A DNA stretch of 64,000 bases from Sulfitobacter dubius (GTDB taxonomy: Bacteria > Pseudomonadota > Alphaproteobacteria > Rhodobacterales > Rhodobacteraceae): the NCBI RefSeq assembly GCF_900113435.1, contig NZ_FOPG01000002.1, positions 434,001-498,000 of the forward strand, given 5' to 3'. The position numbers were made by a program, and so were the translations under genes. The notes below the pieces were generated by a model. That model did not search any database. It worked only from the letters and a program-made list of their open reading frames with translations, and was not told the DNA's origin. Below, piece by piece: positions 62,213-64,000 of the stretch (the stretch's first letter is position 1; every line of letters begins with the position of its first letter).

Positions 62213-62691
62213 GCGGCGGAAATTTTTGAAATTTCCGGGGCGTTTTCTTTTGAAGAAAACGTCTCAAGCGCTTGGGTCATGCCAAGGGCGGCCTGCGCGG
62301 CCTCGCGGCCCTTGGTGACGAAGTGGTCGCGGTAGATCGCGTTGTGATGATCCGTTTCCTGATAGTGGTGCGGGGTGAGCGAGACTGACAGCACTGGCAG
62401 GTCGCAGTCCAGCCCCACGCGCATCAGCCCATCGACCACGGTCTGCGCCACGAAGTCATGGCGGTAGATGCCACCATCCACAACAAAGGCCGCGCAGATC
62501 ACTGCGTCGTAGCGGCCCGTCTTGGCCAGACGCTGCGCCATGAGCGGCAGTTCAAAGGCACCGGGAACGGCGAAACTGTCCACCTGCGCGGCGTCGATAA
62601 CTTCGGTAAACCCGTCATAGGCGCGGTCGACAATATCCGCATGCCAGCTTGCACGCACAAAGGCGAAACGGGCGGAACGTTCTTGTGTCAT
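62209..62691 (-). CDS. ribH: 6,7-dimethyl-8-ribityllumazine synthase, type II (RibH2-like)
   Basis: A 160-residue lumazine synthase, the penultimate step of riboflavin synthesis. The N-terminus FAFVRASWHADIVDRAYDGF, the substrate site SFAVPGAFELPLMAQRLA, and VCAAFV-type IYRHDFVAQTVVDGLM are conserved. The stretch SLTPHHYQETDHHNAI resembles the decameric type II enzymes described in Brucella and rhizobia rather than the icosahedral type. AAGGAG lies upstream of ATG 62691; the frame to 62784 covers the riboswitch expression region. Controlled by the FMN riboswitch upstream. The C-terminal end overlaps two small hairpins. Confidence 0.9.
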   Translation of the reverse strand: MTQERSARFAFVRASWHADIVDRAYDGFTEVIDAAQVDSFAVPGAFELPLMAQRLAKTGRYDAVICAAFVVDGGIYRHDFVAQTVVDGLMRVGLDCDLPVLSVSLTPHHYQETDHHNAIYRDHFVTKGREAAQAALGMTQALETFSSKENAPEISKISAA

Positions 62692-62770
62692 GGTGATCTC
62701 CTTTAGGTTCAGACACGTCCACCCAAGGCGATCACGCGCAAAGACCGAGGCTTGGCCCCCGTCTTTGTTC

Positions 62771-62905
62771 GCATTCTCTTTCATCCGGACTGTGACCGTC
62801 GGCTCTGGAGTCGCACCAGATCTGCTGACACCTTCGAAAAGGCCGCTCGCGGGCTTGCGGGGACCGCTTACCGCCGGTGGGGAATTTCGCCCCGCCCTGA
62901 GAATG
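62771..62905 (-). promoter_or_regulatory. FMN riboswitch (RFN element) upstream of ribH
   Basis: On the minus strand the RFN blocks appear in order: CATTCTCAGGGCGGGGCGAA, TTCCCCACCGGCGGTAAGCG, the AGCCCGCGAGCGG stem, CAGATCTGGTGCGACTCC, GAGCCGACGGTCACAGTCCG and GATGAAAGAGAATGC. All five arms of the FMN aptamer are recognisable. It should reduce ribH expression when FMN is plentiful. Confidence 0.95.
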
Positions 62906-62966
62906 ATGCTAGGTTGCCAAGTTGGGAAAGGCTCTGCAATACCAAAAGAAACGCATAGGAGGCAGC

Positions 62967-63581
62967 ATGCACCCCAACCTGATCTACCGCAAAGAGGGCC
63001 GAGACAGGAACCTTGCCTTTGCCCGTGACACCGGCTTTGGCGTGCTGGCGATCAACGGGGCAGAGGGACCGCTGATGGCGCATGTGCCCTTCATTCTGAA
63101 CGACGCCGGAGATTTGGCAGAGCTGCATCTGGTGCGCTCGAACCCCATCGCGCGGGCGCTGAAAACCCCGCAGCCGGTGCGTTTGGCGGTGACGGGGGCC
63201 GATAGCTATGTTTCGCCGGATTGGTACGGGATCAAGGATCAGGTGCCGACATGGAACTATGTGGCCGTGCATCTGACCGGGATGCTTGAGATGCGCCCGG
63301 CAGAGGAACTGCCCGATCTGCTGGCGCGGCAATCGGCGATCTATGAGGCACGGCTGGCGCCCAAGACCCCGTGGAAGATAGACAAGATGACCTCCGAGGC
63401 GCGGGACAAGATGCTGCGGATGATCGTGCCCTGCCAGATCCGCGTCACCGGGATCGACGGCACGTGGAAGCTGGGCCAGAACAAGGATGAGGCCGTGCGT
63501 TTGGCCGCGGCGGATCAGATGGCGGCACATGGATTCGGCACGGATCCGGCGGTGATGGCGGCCCTGATGCGCGGGGTGTGA
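62967..63581 (+). CDS. FMN-binding PaiB-like protein
   Basis: A 204-residue split-barrel flavoprotein-type protein of the PaiB family: starts MHPNLIYRKEGRDRNLAFAR and has GVLAINGAEGPLMAHVPFIL, SPDWYGIKDQVPTWNYVAVH and KMLRMIVPCQIRVTGIDG. PaiB in Bacillus is a regulator that binds FMN; whether this homolog binds DNA is unknown. ATG 62967 has AGGAGG 6 bases upstream. It is divergent from ribH and its FMN riboswitch. Confidence 0.87.
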   Translation: MHPNLIYRKEGRDRNLAFARDTGFGVLAINGAEGPLMAHVPFILNDAGDLAELHLVRSNPIARALKTPQPVRLAVTGADSYVSPDWYGIKDQVPTWNYVAVHLTGMLEMRPAEELPDLLARQSAIYEARLAPKTPWKIDKMTSEARDKMLRMIVPCQIRVTGIDGTWKLGQNKDEAVRLAAADQMAAHGFGTDPAVMAALMRGV

Positions 63582-63636
63582 TCGCCGTTGCGTCTGGCTC
63601 TGCCCCGTTGAATAGTACGGTCAACCAAGGGGGGAC

Positions 63637-63648
63637 TTCACGTGAAAC
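63637..63648. promoter_or_regulatory. Second parS-like 12-mer, overlapping the GST start
   Basis: TTCACGTGAAAC, identical to 4430-4441. The GTG start codon of the GST gene (63642-63644) lies inside it. It matches the parS consensus at 12 of 16 positions. Could be chance. Confidence 0.2.
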
Positions 63649-64000
63649 TATTCTATTCTCCAACCTCGCCCTATGTCCGCAAGGTCATGGTGCTGCTGCA
63701 TGAGACCGGCCAGCTTGATGATGTCGCGCTGGAGCCGACATCGGGCACACCATTGGCCCCGGCCGAGGGCCTTGCCGCGCGCAATCCGCTGACCAAAGTA
63801 CCCGCGCTGGAGCGGCCAGACGGCTGCACGCTTTATGACAGCCGGGTGATCTGCGCCTATCTGGATGACCGCGCGGGGGCGGGGCTTTACCCCCAAGGTG
63901 CAAGCAGGTGGGACACTTTGACGCTGGAGGCCACGGCGGACGGCATGCTCGATGCAGCGCTCGCCATGGTCTACGAAGGCAAGCTGCGCCCCGAAGACAA
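63642..64000 (+). CDS. Glutathione S-transferase family protein (3' truncated by window)
   Basis: About 120 residues visible before the window edge, beginning at GTG 63642 with AAGGGGGG upstream. The N-terminal thioredoxin-like GST domain is present: KLFYSPTSPYVRKVMVLLHE, the cis-Pro region NPLTKVPAL and the Glu/Asp-Ser pair in LYDSRVICAYLDD, then the start of the helical domain. Ser11/Pro in TSPYVRK suggests a beta/omega-like class member. Substrate unknown; not obviously linked to the upstream PaiB-like gene. Confidence 0.85.
   Translation, partial: MKLFYSPTSPYVRKVMVLLHETGQLDDVALEPTSGTPLAPAEGLAARNPLTKVPALERPDGCTLYDSRVICAYLDDRAGAGLYPQGASRWDTLTLEATADGMLDAALAMVYEGKLRPED

Noticed and set aside
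1-64000. tRNA, rRNA, CRISPR arrays, insertion sequences
   Set aside because: No cloverleaf, ribosomal, spacer-repeat or transposase signal seen in intergenic regions or frames.

Overview
The window reads as one contiguous chromosomal segment of a marine-type alphaproteobacterium, most likely the Roseobacter group of Rhodobacterales. Reasons: the complete EcfG-NepR-PhyR general stress response core, the rnd-kdsD-lptC-lptA-lptB-hpf-ptsN block, several TRAP/ABC uptake systems, a phenylacetyl-CoA catabolic operon and high-GC coding style. I cannot name the genus. I saw no rRNA, tRNA, CRISPR array, insertion sequence or prophage.

Layout. (1) 1-4411: end of a gentisate-type ring-cleavage operon (fumarylpyruvate hydrolase, GST-type isomerase), then a leftward, translationally coupled trio (NylC-like P1 hydrolase, alpha/beta hydrolase, TTC38-like TPR protein). 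(2) 4578-6837: gabT and a divergent PuuR-like XRE-cupin regulator, closed by a 57-bp terminator hairpin. (3) 6840-15695: stress locus: a 55-aa membrane protein, a HisKA_2 kinase, ecfG, nepR and divergent phyR, then DUF883, YqjE-like, receiver-like, Crp/Fnr-like, YihY, formate/nitrite-channel and YegD proteins. (4) 15854-21460: oligopeptide-type ABC importer whose binding-protein gene is separated from the membrane and ATPase genes by an inverted HdeA-like gene. (5) 21694-33468: TAXI-TRAP importer, universal stress protein, then nitrilase, Orn/Lys/Arg-decarboxylase-like enzyme, ATP-grasp ligase, C45 acyltransferase and alpha-methylacyl-CoA racemase, all in one direction. (6) 33520-43161: PfpI/DJ-1 protein, split PqiA, PqiB, PqiC, a GbsR/MarR regulator and an RND pump. 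(7) 43168-47998: nitrogen-PTS, ribosome hibernation and LPS transport genes. (8) 48053-55820: paaJABCDEZ-paaX. (9) 56062-64000: cobO, an EamA exporter, aroC, a TPP riboswitch with thiBPQ, an FMN riboswitch with ribH, an FMN-binding protein and a truncated GST gene.

Two things stand out. First, sites matching the alphaproteobacterial EcfG promoter (GGAAC, 16-17 bp, NGTT) lie 31-42 bp before five transcription units here: nepR-ecfG-kinase, phyR, the 55-aa membrane protein, the HdeA-like protein and the PfpI protein. The nepR and phyR sites are superimposed in one perfect inverted repeat. Second, the five-enzyme run at 26021-33468 behind a TRAP importer matches no pathway I know. It combines amide hydrolysis, amino-acid decarboxylation, ATP-dependent ligation, N-acyl transfer and CoA-ester epimerisation, and is my best candidate for an undescribed metabolic system.
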